Positions 31,169 through 38,549 of a DNA stretch of 38,549 nucleotides are shown one piece after another. The position numbers and the translations under genes were made by a program. The first letter of the stretch is position 1; each line of letters opens with the position of its first letter. The DNA comes from JANQEA01 sp964530075 (GTDB lineage: Bacteria > Bipolaricaulota > Bipolaricaulia > UBA7950 > UBA9294), in NCBI GenBank assembly GCA_964530075.1, contig CAZGXU010000019.1, positions 1-38,549 on the forward strand, in the 5' to 3' direction. The notes beneath the pieces are model-generated. The model did no database searches and was not told the DNA's origin. It saw only the letters and a program-made list of their open reading frames with translations.

Positions 31169-31885
31169 ATGAAGGGTTCCGAGGAGTTCGAGAGGTTCCT
31201 GAGGAAGGAACGCCGCACGGCGAGCACGATCGACGCTCACTTGAACGTCGTCCGACGCTTCGCGGCATTTCAAGAAACGCATGGGAAACCGGCAGACATC
31301 GATCAGGCAAGTCCGGATGACATCACGTCATTCGTCGAGGAGCTCTCGAAACAGGGTGGATCGGCGAAGGCCTTGCTCTGGAGCCTGCACAACTACTACC
31401 GCTTTTCGAGAAACAAACTCCTTCACGATCATGCACTCGGCCTCCGTATGGAGGCGATGGTGCCTGAGAAGAAACGACGGCCGGTGCCGAAGCTCTCGCT
31501 GCTCGCCGATGCATCGCAGAGAGCACTCGAGAGGCTGCGCGAACGGGGCATCGAGACCACCGAGCAACTTCTGAAACATGCTGCGAGTGCAGGGGAGCGC
31601 GAGCAGCTGGCTCGCGACTGCGATGTCCCGCAAACGGAACTCGACGAGCTCGTTTTCTTCGCCGATCTCTCGAGAATCACGGACATCAAGGGGAAGCGCG
31701 GCCGCTTCCTCCTCGATGCAGGCATTCGGACCGTCGCCGAGCTGCGGGCGTGGGACCCAGAAGAACTGCGGTCGCATCTGGCAGCGGCGGCCGCCGATTC
31801 CGGCCGGCGGGCGCCGACGCGCACCGAGACGAAGTACTGGGTGAAACAGGCGAAGCAGCTTCCCGATGTGCTACTTTCGGACTAG
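31169..31885 (+). CDS. Integrase-N-domain / DUF4332 fusion protein
   Basis: A 238-residue protein with two parts. Residues about 1-95 look like the SAM-like N-terminal DNA-binding domain of tyrosine recombinases (FERFLRKERRTASTIDAHLN, VVRRFAAF, LWSLHNYYRFSRNK). Residues about 115-238 match DUF4332, a helix-hairpin-helix-type module (RALERLRERGIETTEQLLKH, DIKGKRGRFLLDAGIRTVAE, LRAWDPEELRSHL). There is no catalytic recombinase domain. The base composition is visibly less GC-rich than that of the flanking genes, and 10-bp direct repeats bracket the segment, which suggests transfer. ATG 31169 is chosen from the start of domain similarity; the ribosome site is poor. Probably a DNA-binding protein of unknown role. 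Confidence 0.7.
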   Translation: MKGSEEFERFLRKERRTASTIDAHLNVVRRFAAFQETHGKPADIDQASPDDITSFVEELSKQGGSAKALLWSLHNYYRFSRNKLLHDHALGLRMEAMVPEKKRRPVPKLSLLADASQRALERLRERGIETTEQLLKHAASAGEREQLARDCDVPQTELDELVFFADLSRITDIKGKRGRFLLDAGIRTVAELRAWDPEELRSHLAAAAADSGRRAPTRTETKYWVKQAKQLPDVLLSD

Positions 31886-31937
31886 GCGTTCGCCCTCCCG
31901 CAGCTGACCCTAACTGCCTCGAGAAGGTTGGCTCCGT

Positions 31938-32714
31938 CTAGTCCGCCGACCCGGTCACGCGGAAGCCCGCCCGCTGCAGGTTTGCGACGAGTCCCTTCGT
32001 CTCCTGTTCGGTGAACGCCTCGGTGTAGTGGCCGATTGTCCACTGCTTGGCACGATTGTCGATCCCGCGCTCGAGGAGCTTCCTCCGCTGCTCTTCCGAC
32101 AGCTCGTTCTCGAACCGATCCCGCCACGCCGCGTCGCCGTCGCGGTACCATGCGGCGACCTCCTCGTCGGACGGGATGCGATACCCGTTCCGGTGCACGA
32201 CCGCCTCGAGCGGCAGCCGCGGGCGGAGCCCCGGTTCCTCGTCCGGATAGCCGAGCGTCACCAGCCCCGCCGGCACGACGTACTCCGGCACGCCGAGCGT
32301 CTCCTGCAGGTTCTGCGACAGGATCATCCCGATGTAGACGCCGCCCAGCCCGAGCGACTCCGCCGCGATCACGACGTTGTGCAGCGCGATCGTCGCGTCC
32401 CAATAGGAGATGAACAGGTTGATCGCCCGATCGTTGTAGAACGGCGCGCCGTTCGACTCGTAGTAGCGCTTCACGCGGTACTGGTCGACGACCGCGACGA
32501 TGGCGATCGGTCCTTCGATGTAGCTCACCTTCTTCAACACCGTCGGGTCGTCGATCACGATCAGCGCGTACGGCTGGATCCCCCCGGCGGTCGCGGCCCG
32601 GATCCCGGCGCGCAGGATCGTCTCGATCGTCTCCTCGGGAATCGGTCTCGGCTTGAACTTGCGGATGGAACGGTGGTTCATCAGACAGTCGATCACGGGG
32701 TTGTTTGCGGTCAC
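31938..32714 (-). CDS. Nitroreductase family flavoprotein
   Basis: FMN-dependent nitroreductase-like oxidoreductase of 258 residues. The N-terminus has the family signature NHRSIRKFKPRPIPEETIET and ATAGGIQPYALIVIDDP; the middle has the cofactor-linked SLGLGGVYIGMILSQN and LVTLGYPDEEP. The C-terminal 60 residues form an extra charged tail with a helix (EEQRRKLLERGIDNRAK) not found in short members. AAGGAGG lies 7 nt before GTG 32714. The physiological substrate is unknown. Confidence 0.9.
   Translation of the reverse strand: MTANNPVIDCLMNHRSIRKFKPRPIPEETIETILRAGIRAATAGGIQPYALIVIDDPTVLKKVSYIEGPIAIVAVVDQYRVKRYYESNGAPFYNDRAINLFISYWDATIALHNVVIAAESLGLGGVYIGMILSQNLQETLGVPEYVVPAGLVTLGYPDEEPGLRPRLPLEAVVHRNGYRIPSDEEVAAWYRDGDAAWRDRFENELSEEQRRKLLERGIDNRAKQWTIGHYTEAFTEQETKGLVANLQRAGFRVTGSAD
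31939..31948. repeat. 10-bp direct repeat, right side of the DUF4332 segment
   Basis: TAGTCCGCCG, identical to 31044-31053. See that entry; the significance is uncertain because both lie over stop codons with GC-rich context. Confidence 0.3.
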
Positions 32715-33039
32715 CTCGATCCTCCTTCGTCGGCCGCCCTCTTCGGGTGGCGATGCGCACCGCGGATCCTTGTGGATCCTCTCCTCGTCGTCGGATGATA
32801 CCGGCTCGCTCCCCGCGGACGCGACGCCGGCGGCCCCCTCCGACCGCCTCGTGAGCCGAACCTGCCGGCGATCGTCCGGGGCCTCGTCGAAGGGGCTTCC
32901 GGGACGGATTCGGCCTGGGCTCCAGCCCTTCGCGGGGGCTCGGAGGATTGCGTACACTCCGGGCCGACCGGAAGGAGAAGGGAGATCGATCGACGTGCCG
33001 AGTGCCGGACCCTCCGCCCGAGCAGGGGAGGAGCGACCG
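32715..33039. other. Divergent intergenic region with promoter signals
   Basis: About 325 bp between the divergent nitroreductase and ABC ATPase genes. It holds TATCAT at 32800-32795 on the minus strand as a possible -10 box, and TACACT at 32953-32958 on the plus strand. No further gene is supported, although the frame upstream of the ATPase is open. Confidence 0.5.
32953..32958 (+). promoter_or_regulatory. -10 box for the ABC exporter operon
   Basis: GCGTACACTCC with TACACT at 32953-32958, the same hexamer as before several other genes in the window. TTCGCG lies 18 bp upstream as a weak -35. The start would be about 75 nt before the ATPase ATG. Confidence 0.35.
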
Positions 33040-33966
33040 ATGATCGTGGCCGACCGCCTGTCGAAGGCGTTCGGCGGGCGGGCCGTCCTCCGCGGGGTCG
33101 ACTTCGAGGTCGGCGAGGGGGAGGTCTTCGGGTATCTCGGGCCGAACGGCGCCGGGAAGACGACGACGATGCGCCTGCTGCTCGGCCTCCTCCGACCGAC
33201 CGAAGGCGCCGCCCTCGTGGACGGCCAGGACGTGGGCCGATCGCCGGACGCCCGCCGTCGCATCGGCGTGCTGTTGGAGAGCAACGGCCTCTACGACCGG
33301 CTTTCGGCGATCGAGAACCTATCGTACTACGCCGAGCTGTACGAAATCCCTCGGCCCGGAGAGCGGATCGCCGAGATGATCGAGTTCGCCGGCCTCGCGG
33401 ACCGGCGTCGCGACAAGGTCGGAACGTTCTCCCAGGGGATGCGTCGGAGGCTGGGCCTCGCTCGGGCCCTGCTGCACCGGCCGACCGTCCTCTTCCTCGA
33501 CGAGCCTGCCGCCGGCCTCGATCCGGAGGCGCAGAAGCTCGTCCGCGATCTGATCGCGGACCTCTCCTCCGGCGAGCGGATCACCGTCTTCATGAATACG
33601 CACGACCTCGATGACGTCCAACGGATTTGCTCTCGCGTCGCCATCCTCTGCAACGGACGGATCCGCGCGGACGAGGAACTGGAAGTGTGGAACGCCCGGT
33701 CGGAGGCGAGCGGGCTCGTGCTGACGCTGGTCGAGGAAGAAGCGGTCCGGGAGGCATCGAGCGCTCTCGAGGGACTGCCCGCGGTCGCGGCCTGCCGGAT
33801 CGAAGGACGGACGCTCACCGTGTCGACGCATCAGGAGCTCCCCACAGCGACCGTGATCGGCCTGCTCGAGGAGCGCGGAATCGCGCTGCACGAGATCCGC
33901 CGCGCGCGACAGTCGTTGGAGGACCTGTATCTGGAGACGGTTCGGGAGGCGGGCGACGATGCGTAG
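33040..33966 (+). CDS. ABC transporter ATP-binding protein (ABC-2 exporter)
   Basis: ATPase of 308 residues with Walker A GPNGAGKTT (34-42), signature FSQGM (130-134), Walker B LFLDEP (151-156) and H-loop H188 in NTHDLDD. The C-terminal 90 residues form the DUF4162-like tail common to drug, bacteriocin or lipid exporters. GGGGAGGAG at 33025-33033 precedes ATG 33040; an in-frame GTG at 32995 is an alternative with a weaker site. The permease gene overlaps its end by 8 nt, so the pair forms one operon. The cargo is unknown. Confidence 0.93.
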   Translation: MIVADRLSKAFGGRAVLRGVDFEVGEGEVFGYLGPNGAGKTTTMRLLLGLLRPTEGAALVDGQDVGRSPDARRRIGVLLESNGLYDRLSAIENLSYYAELYEIPRPGERIAEMIEFAGLADRRRDKVGTFSQGMRRRLGLARALLHRPTVLFLDEPAAGLDPEAQKLVRDLIADLSSGERITVFMNTHDLDDVQRICSRVAILCNGRIRADEELEVWNARSEASGLVLTLVEEEAVREASSALEGLPAVAACRIEGRTLTVSTHQELPTATVIGLLEERGIALHEIRRARQSLEDLYLETVREAGDDA

Positions 33967-34654
33967 GCTGCGGGCCGTCGTCAGGAAGGAGTTCAAGGAG
34001 ATCCTCGCCAACCGCTACACCGTGGTGGTGAGCGTCGCGCTCAGCCTGTTCTTCGGCATGATGTACGCCCTGCAGGGCGCCGGTGCCAGCCGATCCCCGT
34101 CGCCGGCGAGCCCGGTCTTCGTCCTGTCGTCGGTCGTGGGGCTGTTCCTCAGCTACACGTTCGCCGGCCAGCTCTTCTACCGCGAGAAGGTGAGCGGGAC
34201 GATCGAGACGCTGTTGTGCAGCCCGATCGGCCTCCGGATGCTGTGGGCGGGGAAGGTCGTCGCCGTCGCTCTGCCGGCGTCGGTTCTGGCCCTGGTCGCG
34301 AGTGCCCTGGAAGTCGTGATCGTGTCGGTTCGCTCCGGTGCCGCCGCGACTCCCTCCGGACCGGTGATCCTTCACGTGCTGATCGTCGTTCCCCTGTTCA
34401 ACGCGACGCTGGCCGGCCTCCTCGGCTTCGCTCAGATGCTCCTCGGGATGCGGGAAAACCGGCTGATCGGCTTCGTCGTCTTCATCCCTCTGTTCGCCGC
34501 CCTGTACGGGATCGGCTTCAGCGGCGCCGGGCAGTTCGCGTACGGCTGGTCGTCGTTGGGGGCCCTCGTGGGGATCGCGGTCATCCTCCTCGCCGCCGTC
34601 GGATTCTTGTCGAGGTTCTTGAGCCGCGAGCGGATCGTGATCACGCTCCCCTAG
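33959..34654 (+). CDS. ABC-2 type exporter permease
   Basis: A 231-residue permease with six predicted membrane segments, beginning with the typical cytoplasmic stretch RRLRAVVRKEFKEILANRYT before the first helix. The segment FYREKVSGTIETLLCSPIGL is the conserved post-helix-2 motif of ABC-2 permeases. The start overlaps the ATPase stop (ATGCGTAG), which shows translational coupling. As only one permease gene is present, the transporter is probably a homodimer of this subunit. Confidence 0.9.
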   Translation: MRRLRAVVRKEFKEILANRYTVVVSVALSLFFGMMYALQGAGASRSPSPASPVFVLSSVVGLFLSYTFAGQLFYREKVSGTIETLLCSPIGLRMLWAGKVVAVALPASVLALVASALEVVIVSVRSGAAATPSGPVILHVLIVVPLFNATLAGLLGFAQMLLGMRENRLIGFVVFIPLFAALYGIGFSGAGQFAYGWSSLGALVGIAVILLAAVGFLSRFLSRERIVITLP

Positions 34655-34777
34655 GCCGAGGTCGAGCCGGATCCGCCGACGGCGCGCGTTCGAACGAGGT
34701 CCGCGGGGGCGATACCATCCATTCGAAGGGGCGTAACGGCGGGGTCACTGCGGCGGAGACGGACAAAGGGAGTGGAG
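34655..34777 (+). promoter_or_regulatory. Intergenic region before the aldo/keto reductase gene
   Basis: About 120 bp. TTCGAA near 34689-34694, 18 bp, TACCAT (34713-34718) is a weak promoter candidate for the reductase gene. Otherwise nothing distinctive is seen. Confidence 0.25.
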
Positions 34778-35761
34778 ATGAACAAAAGACCTTTCGGGGC
34801 GGATGGAATTCGGGTCAGCGAGGTGGGGCTCGGGTGCTGGCAGTTCGGCGGCGACTTCGGCCCGATGCGCGAGGAGACGGCGCTCGAGATCATGCAGACC
34901 GCGGTCGACGGCGGGATCACGTTCTTCGACACCGCCGACGTGTACGGTGCGGGACGCAGCGAGCGGCTGATCGGCCGGTTCCTCCGCGAAACCGAAGAGC
35001 CGATCTTCGTGGCGACGAAGTTCGGCCGCGAAGGGCACGTCTATCCGGACGGCTACACCGAGCAGGCGTTGCGCGAGTGCGTGGAGGAATCGATGAAGCG
35101 CTTGGGCGTCGAGCGTCTCGACCTCCTCCAGCTGCACTGCGTGCCTCCTGCCGTCCTGAAGGACGGCGCGATCTTCGACTGGCTGCGGCGCCTGGTCGAC
35201 GAGGGGAAGATCGCGCGGTTCGGCGCGAGCGTGGAGACGGCGGTCGACGAGGGAATGCTCTGCCTCGGTCAGGAGGGGATCTCTTCGCTGCAGACCATCT
35301 TCAACGTCTTCCGGCAGAAGCCGGCTCGCGAGCTATTCCCTGCGGCGAAGGAGAAGGGCGTGTCGATCATCGTCCGGCTGCCGCTCGCCAGCGGCCTGCT
35401 CGCCGGGAGGTACACCCAGGAGACGACGTTCGCCGCCGGGGACCATCGGACCTACAACCGCGACGGGCAGGCGTTCAATGTCGGGGAGACGTTCGCCGGG
35501 CTCCCGTTCGAGACCGGCATCGAGCTCGCCGACCGGGTTAAGCCGCTTGTCCCGAAAGGGATGACGATGGCGCAGATGGCGCTTCGCTGGATCCTCGATC
35601 ACGACGCGGTGTCGGTGATCATCCCCGGCGCCAGCTCGCCGGGACAGGCGAGGGACAATGCCGCGGCGACGGATCTACCGCGCCTGTCGGACGAGCTGCA
35701 TCGCGCGCTCGCCGAACTCTACGAGGAGAAGGTCCGACAGCACATCCGCGGCCCATACTAG
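34778..35761 (+). CDS. Aldo/keto reductase
   Basis: NADPH-dependent aldo/keto reductase of 327 residues. The tetrad is complete: D51 and Y56 in FFDTADVYG, K81 in VATKFG, H120 in LQLHC. IIPGASSPGQARDNAAA near the C-terminus is the usual cofactor-phosphate-binding segment. The order and length fit the YajO/Tas-like AKR group. The ATG at 34778 follows AAAGGGAG at 34765-34772; an in-frame GTG at 34772 is less likely. The substrate cannot be deduced. Confidence 0.93.
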   Translation: MNKRPFGADGIRVSEVGLGCWQFGGDFGPMREETALEIMQTAVDGGITFFDTADVYGAGRSERLIGRFLRETEEPIFVATKFGREGHVYPDGYTEQALRECVEESMKRLGVERLDLLQLHCVPPAVLKDGAIFDWLRRLVDEGKIARFGASVETAVDEGMLCLGQEGISSLQTIFNVFRQKPARELFPAAKEKGVSIIVRLPLASGLLAGRYTQETTFAAGDHRTYNRDGQAFNVGETFAGLPFETGIELADRVKPLVPKGMTMAQMALRWILDHDAVSVIIPGASSPGQARDNAAATDLPRLSDELHRALAELYEEKVRQHIRGPY

Positions 35762-35773
35762 AGCAAGTCTTGT

Positions 35774-35794
35774 CCGACCGCGCTCAGCGGTCGG
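35774..35794. terminator. Perfect hairpin between convergent genes
   Basis: CCGACCGC (35774-35781), loop GCTCA, GCGGTCGG (35787-35794). It lies between the convergent aldo/keto reductase and the flavoprotein at 35784, whose last codons form its right arm. It may act as a bidirectional terminator. No T tract is visible. Confidence 0.45.
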
Positions 35795-36284
35795 CCCACG
35801 GCTCGGCGTAGGCGGTCCGGTTCTCCAGGTCGACGAACACGAGGTGCGGGTCCTCCCCCGGCTCGCCGCCGAGGACGACCGACGTCGGCGCGATCCGCAC
35901 CAGCACCATCCCCGGCTTGTCCCTCCACCGCTCGACCGTCTCCGGGAACCGCTCGTCGAACAGCCTTCGGATTGCTGCATGGGCCGGGTCGAACAGCCCG
36001 CCGAGGATCTGTGCGGTCCCCTCGATCTGGACCCGGTCCTTGCACAGGGCCACCCGCGGATTGGCCCGGATCTGCTCGCACTTGCGCGATCCTTCCCACG
36101 TAAAGAAGTAGATGTCGAGGTCCTCGCAGGTGACGAGGATCATTCGCGCGAGGATGCGGTCGTCGGCGCCCGTTGCCAGCGCCATGATCGCGTTTTCCCT
36201 GTCGGCGAGGAAGTCGACGATCTGCTGCCTCTTCGCCTCGAACGGCAGCTCCCGGCGCCGGGCTTTCGTTGTTTCCTTCTCCAC
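35784..36284 (-). CDS. Pyridoxamine 5'-phosphate oxidase-like flavoprotein
   Basis: A split-barrel FMN/F420-type protein of 166 residues, second of its fold in the window but not close to the one at 16576. The N-terminal charged helix (ETTKARRRELPFEAKRQQIV) is followed by the barrel: RENAIMALATGADDRILARM, DIYFFTWEGSRKCEQIRANP, RVALCKDRVQIEGTAQ, and the usual late strand MVLVRIAPTSVVL. AGGAGG lies 9 nt before GTG 36284; the ATG further upstream would place that site inside the frame. Function is not determined beyond cofactor binding. Confidence 0.83.
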   Translation of the reverse strand: MEKETTKARRRELPFEAKRQQIVDFLADRENAIMALATGADDRILARMILVTCEDLDIYFFTWEGSRKCEQIRANPRVALCKDRVQIEGTAQILGGLFDPAHAAIRRLFDERFPETVERWRDKPGMVLVRIAPTSVVLGGEPGEDPHLVFVDLENRTAYAEPWADR

Positions 36285-36409
36285 GTCGACGGACCTCCTC
36301 TCGGTCCGGCGTTCCACCGGTGCCCGCGGTCGATTATCCCGAGGAACGCGATGTCAGCCCACTCCTGCTCGTTTCACCGTGCGCGCGTGGATAGTCCCGC
36401 GGCGGTCGC

Positions 36410-36563
36410 GTTCGGCAACAAGGACGTCAAGAACCGGATGCGAAACCCCGTCGACGGCGTTGCCAAGGAGAAGCTCGGCGAGCTGCTCGCGTTCCGGAAG
36501 GGGAGCCGTCGAGGGCAGCCGCCAGAGAATCGGCTCCTGAATGCAAAACCCAAGGCCTGACCT
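36410..36563. repeat. Direct repeat copy A, left flank of a two-gene cassette
   Basis: The first 86 bp (36410-36495) are identical to 37624-37709, and the alignment continues collinearly without gaps for about 68 further diverged bp, including an identical 15-mer GAATCGGCTCCTGAA (36527-36541 and 37741-37755). The spacing is 1214 bp throughout. The left boundary is abrupt. The repeat contains CGTCGACG and GCGAG-CTG-CTCGC palindromic motifs. No gene in it is convincing. Confidence 0.9.
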
Positions 36564-36648
36564 GGGCCTCCCCCTGTGCGCTTCGACTCCACCTCGAGCT
36601 GAACGATGGCCGCGTCGTGCATCGAAGGGAAAACATCGTTTTTCGGAC

Positions 36649-36677
36649 TTTACGAGACCATAGATGAGCTGTAGAAT
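36649..36677 (+). promoter_or_regulatory. Promoter of the cassette genes
   Basis: TTTACG (36649-36654), 17-bp spacer, TAGAAT (36672-36677), in a locally AT-rich stretch that stands out from the surroundings. The start is near 36684, about 25 nt before the ATG. Confidence 0.55.
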
Positions 36678-36708
36678 ACTGACATCTCACTATATAAGGA
36701 GGGCAGGA

Positions 36709-37221
36709 ATGACCCGCCATGGATATCGAAGAGTCGTGCCGATCGTCGGAATGGCGCTCGCCGTGCTCGCTCTTCTCGGGAGTGCGACGCAGTTGGCAAG
36801 ATTGCAAGCTCGATTCTTCGACAGAGCCGAAGCCGGAACGAGGAGCTCCATCTTTCCACAAGGCGAGACCGATCTTGCGATTTCTGGCGTGAAGGTGAGC
36901 AGCAAACCCTATCTGAAAGGAGGCACTTGGCGAATCATGGCAACGGGTACTCACCGTTCCCGGACGAATGTTCCGATCATGGCGATCTACGTCGACGGTG
37001 AGTTAAGTCTGACTGCGGGTGGCGAGACTTATGAAGACAGCGAAAGCGACGGCTGGCTCAATGGCGATGAAGCAGTGGCTACAACGCGAGGTACGAGCGA
37101 CGAGGTGTTTGGCTCGGAGCCCTTCGATGTCGCAGCAGCGGCGTCCTCGGACCACGAGTTCTATGACACCGAGCTTGGAGGCTGGGTCTTCTTGCACACG
37201 AGCGTCTCAGGGTTACTGTAG
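36709..37221 (+). CDS. Hypothetical secreted or anchored protein in the repeat-flanked cassette
   Basis: A 170-residue protein with a signal peptide or single membrane anchor (RHGYRRVVPIVGMALAVLAL, then LGSATQLARLQ). The rest is polar and beta-prone with an acidic segment (AGGETYEDSESDGWLNGDEA) and a hydrophobic end (GGWVFLHTSVSGLL). No family was recognised. AAGGAGGG at 36696-36703 is 5 nt before ATG 36709. GC content is clearly lower than in neighbouring genes, and the gene sits with the next one between the two long direct repeats. Confidence 0.7.
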   Translation: MTRHGYRRVVPIVGMALAVLALLGSATQLARLQARFFDRAEAGTRSSIFPQGETDLAISGVKVSSKPYLKGGTWRIMATGTHRSRTNVPIMAIYVDGELSLTAGGETYEDSESDGWLNGDEAVATTRGTSDEVFGSEPFDVAAAASSDHEFYDTELGGWVFLHTSVSGLL

Positions 37222-37250
37222 CTCGTCGCACTCAAGAAGGGAGGGAGAAC

Positions 37251-37580
37251 ATGCCGGTTCTTGCCAATGATCCGTTGACCTGGGCAATGATCTCGATGGG
37301 ATGGATGTTCATCGGCTCGTGCTTCGTCGTGCTCGCAGCACTTGTCTTGAAGCTTGGCTTCCGCATGTTGGGGATCCTCGGGAAGGGGAGATGGTGGCCT
37401 CTTCTGATCGCCGAGCTCATCCTTTTGATCGGGCTTATCGTCGTCAACGCTCAGGGTCTTGTTGCATCACCAGGATCCTGGCCTGACATCGCGATAAGCT
37501 ACGCGCCACTAGCCGTTGCACCGCTTCTTGTCGGATTGACCTGCGTCGTGGCGTCCTGCGGGAGTGGACGCTCGGTTTGA
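37251..37580 (+). CDS. Hypothetical small membrane protein in the repeat-flanked cassette
   Basis: A 109-residue protein with three predicted membrane segments (about 11-34, 48-66 and 82-103) and short loops. GGGAGGG precedes the ATG; the gene lies 29 bp after the secreted protein gene, so the two are probably cotranscribed. No family was recognised. The arrangement of a secreted protein followed by a small multi-pass membrane protein could suggest an effector-immunity or partner pair, but this is speculation. Confidence 0.65.
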   Translation: MPVLANDPLTWAMISMGWMFIGSCFVVLAALVLKLGFRMLGILGKGRWWPLLIAELILLIGLIVVNAQGLVASPGSWPDIAISYAPLAVAPLLVGLTCVVASCGSGRSV

Positions 37581-37623
37581 ATCTCGCGAGGACCACAGGA
37601 ATCCGATTCGCATCGGACGTCGT

Positions 37624-37777
37624 GTTCGGCAACAAGGACGTCAAGAACCGGATGCGAAACCCCGTCGACGGCGTTGCCAAGGAGAAGCTCGGCGAGCTGC
37701 TCGCGTTCCCGAAAGGGAGCAGCTGAGCGCGACGGCCGAGGAATCGGCTCCTGAACGCAGAAATAACGGCCTGGCCT
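37624..37777. repeat. Direct repeat copy B, right flank of the cassette
   Basis: Identical to 36410-36495 over 37624-37709, then diverged but collinear to about 37777. It lies between the end of the small membrane-protein gene and the convergent metalloprotease-like gene. No convincing gene is in it. Confidence 0.9.
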
Positions 37778-37813
37778 CACATCTCCCCCGTTGGAATCGC
37801 CCAACGGACGCGC

Positions 37814-38404
37814 CTAGCGTACGCCGCCGAGTTCGTTCGCCTCGTTCTCCGGCCACTGGTCGTAGTAGCCGTCGGCAAGCGCGGGAAAGACCGTCGCAGC
37901 GGCCGCCCGGACGAAGGACGTCATGCCCTCGAGGAGCAGGTAGAACGGACCGTGTTTGTAGCCTTGCATGGTGTGGCCATACTCGTGCCGCACGGTCTTC
38001 TCGCTCAGCATGGGCGCGGGGACGAAGATGTATCGCCCCAACGACGCGCCGAACGGAAGTCGGGTAACGACGACCGTCGTCTCGTTCATCTCCTGGGTAC
38101 ACAGGACGCTCCCGGTCACCTCGTTGAGGGCGTAGTAGAGGACCCCGAGCAGGTTCTGCGGAAGACAGAAGGTCGCTTGCGCGAGGCTTCGGCGCAGGCG
38201 TGTCTCCTCGGGAATCGACGGGATCCTTCCCACGATCTCGGCGAGCGTCTCCGCGCTTGGCTCTTGGGGCGCGGCCTGGCTCACGGCGTGCGGATCGACC
38301 TGCGCGCCCGCGGAGATCGGCTCCGAAACCGCCAGGAGCGTCATCGCGGAGACGGTCAGCCCGAGCAGGATGGCGGCACAAGCGAGCCGCGTCGTCGCAT
38401 TCAT
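37814..38404 (-). CDS. Secreted metalloprotease-like protein with HEYGH motif
   Basis: A 196-residue protein with a signal peptide (MNATTRLAC, hydrophobic core to about 27) and the segment RHEYGHTMQGYKHGPFYLLL (139-158), in which HEYGH (140-144) is a zinc-peptidase-like HExxH. The following GPFYLL and an ANELGG end recall a widespread family of small HEYGHxxQ proteins with a short hydrophobic stretch. Whether it has protease activity is not known; the family is usually annotated as hypothetical. The ATG at 38404 lacks a clear ribosome site. A candidate promoter lies upstream. Confidence 0.7.
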   Translation of the reverse strand: MNATTRLACAAILLGLTVSAMTLLAVSEPISAGAQVDPHAVSQAAPQEPSAETLAEIVGRIPSIPEETRLRRSLAQATFCLPQNLLGVLYYALNEVTGSVLCTQEMNETTVVVTRLPFGASLGRYIFVPAPMLSEKTVRHEYGHTMQGYKHGPFYLLLEGMTSFVRAAAATVFPALADGYYDQWPENEANELGGVR

Positions 38405-38434
38405 GCGCAGAGAGTAGTTGAGAGCCCTCGCCCG

Positions 38435-38464
38435 TGTGTAGGCGTCGCGGACCCTCAGGGGCAA
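38435..38464 (-). promoter_or_regulatory. Promoter of the HEYGH protein gene
   Basis: On the minus strand TTGCCC (38464-38459), 18-bp spacer, TACACA (38440-38435). Transcription should start about 24 nt before the ATG. Confidence 0.4.
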
Positions 38465-38549
38465 TCCAGAGACACACACCTGGTTCGCTTGCTTGGCGGT
38501 GGTCGAAATGGGGTATGTGTCCCTCGATTTCCCGAGACCCTCATCTAGA

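Noticed and set aside
36410..37777. Insertion sequence or transposon bounded by the repeats
   Set aside because: No transposase gene, terminal inverted repeats or target duplication is visible; the repeats are direct and the content is two small non-transposase genes.
36427..37804. Open frames on both strands through the 86-bp repeat that might encode a protein
   Set aside because: The two copies continue into different frames and sequences, none has a ribosome site or family match, and identity is at the DNA level with an abrupt edge.
1..38549. Long open frames opposite most genes
   Set aside because: In DNA this GC-rich the strand opposite a gene is often open; these translations are arginine- or alanine-rich and lack family motifs and ribosome sites.

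Overview
The window is GC-rich bacterial DNA with strong Shine-Dalgarno sites, an ECF sigma factor, lipoprotein and secretion signals and probable outer-membrane proteins. The gene content (corrinoid methyltransferases, aldehyde:ferredoxin oxidoreductase, glycine-rich porin-like protein) suggests an anaerobic or microaerophilic Gram-negative-type bacterium from a little-cultured lineage. A Bipolaricaulota-like (Acetothermia/OP1) source would fit, but that is inference. A 10-base run of N inside a gene and two single-base frameshifts in neighbouring genes suggest a draft or metagenome-derived assembly.

Region 1 (1-12.3 kb) is the main metabolic island. It holds the end of an OpuC/ProW-type quaternary-amine ABC importer (permease, binding protein), an iron-type alcohol dehydrogenase, three MttB-superfamily methyltransferases with no in-frame amber codon, one corrinoid methyl-carrier protein, two glutamine-synthetase-like ligases and an RpiR/SIS-type regulator. 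The likely role is uptake and corrinoid-dependent demethylation of betaine-, choline- or methylamine-type compounds; the two ligases may handle ammonia or a methylated amine. The second methyl transfer step (methyl-corrinoid to folate) and the corrinoid reductive activase are not in the window.

Region 2 (12.3-15.6 kb, minus strand) has a secreted glycine-rich porin-like protein and a compact operon: a small basic protein, an ECF sigma factor and a 404-residue protein built of about fifteen glycine-centred beta rungs. Region 3 (15.6-26.2 kb) is mixed: DUF362 and NimA-like proteins, a glycosyltransferase, a thioesterase/flavin-reductase pair, a cyclase, two frameshifted genes (APH-like kinase, ParB-like protein), a secreted GH43-like propeller, small membrane proteins, an alpha/beta hydrolase and a PKD-YWTD lipoprotein.

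Region 4 (26.2-36.3 kb) contains two more secreted proteins, a tungsten-type aldehyde:ferredoxin oxidoreductase coupled to a tandem TIGR04076-like protein, an integrase-N-domain/DUF4332 fusion in a lower-GC patch, a nitroreductase, an ABC exporter, an aldo/keto reductase and a flavin-type oxidase. Region 5 (36.3-38.5 kb) is a two-gene lower-GC cassette between two direct repeats of about 154 bp (86 bp identical), followed by a secreted HEYGH-motif protein. No rRNA, tRNA, CRISPR array or insertion sequence was recognised.
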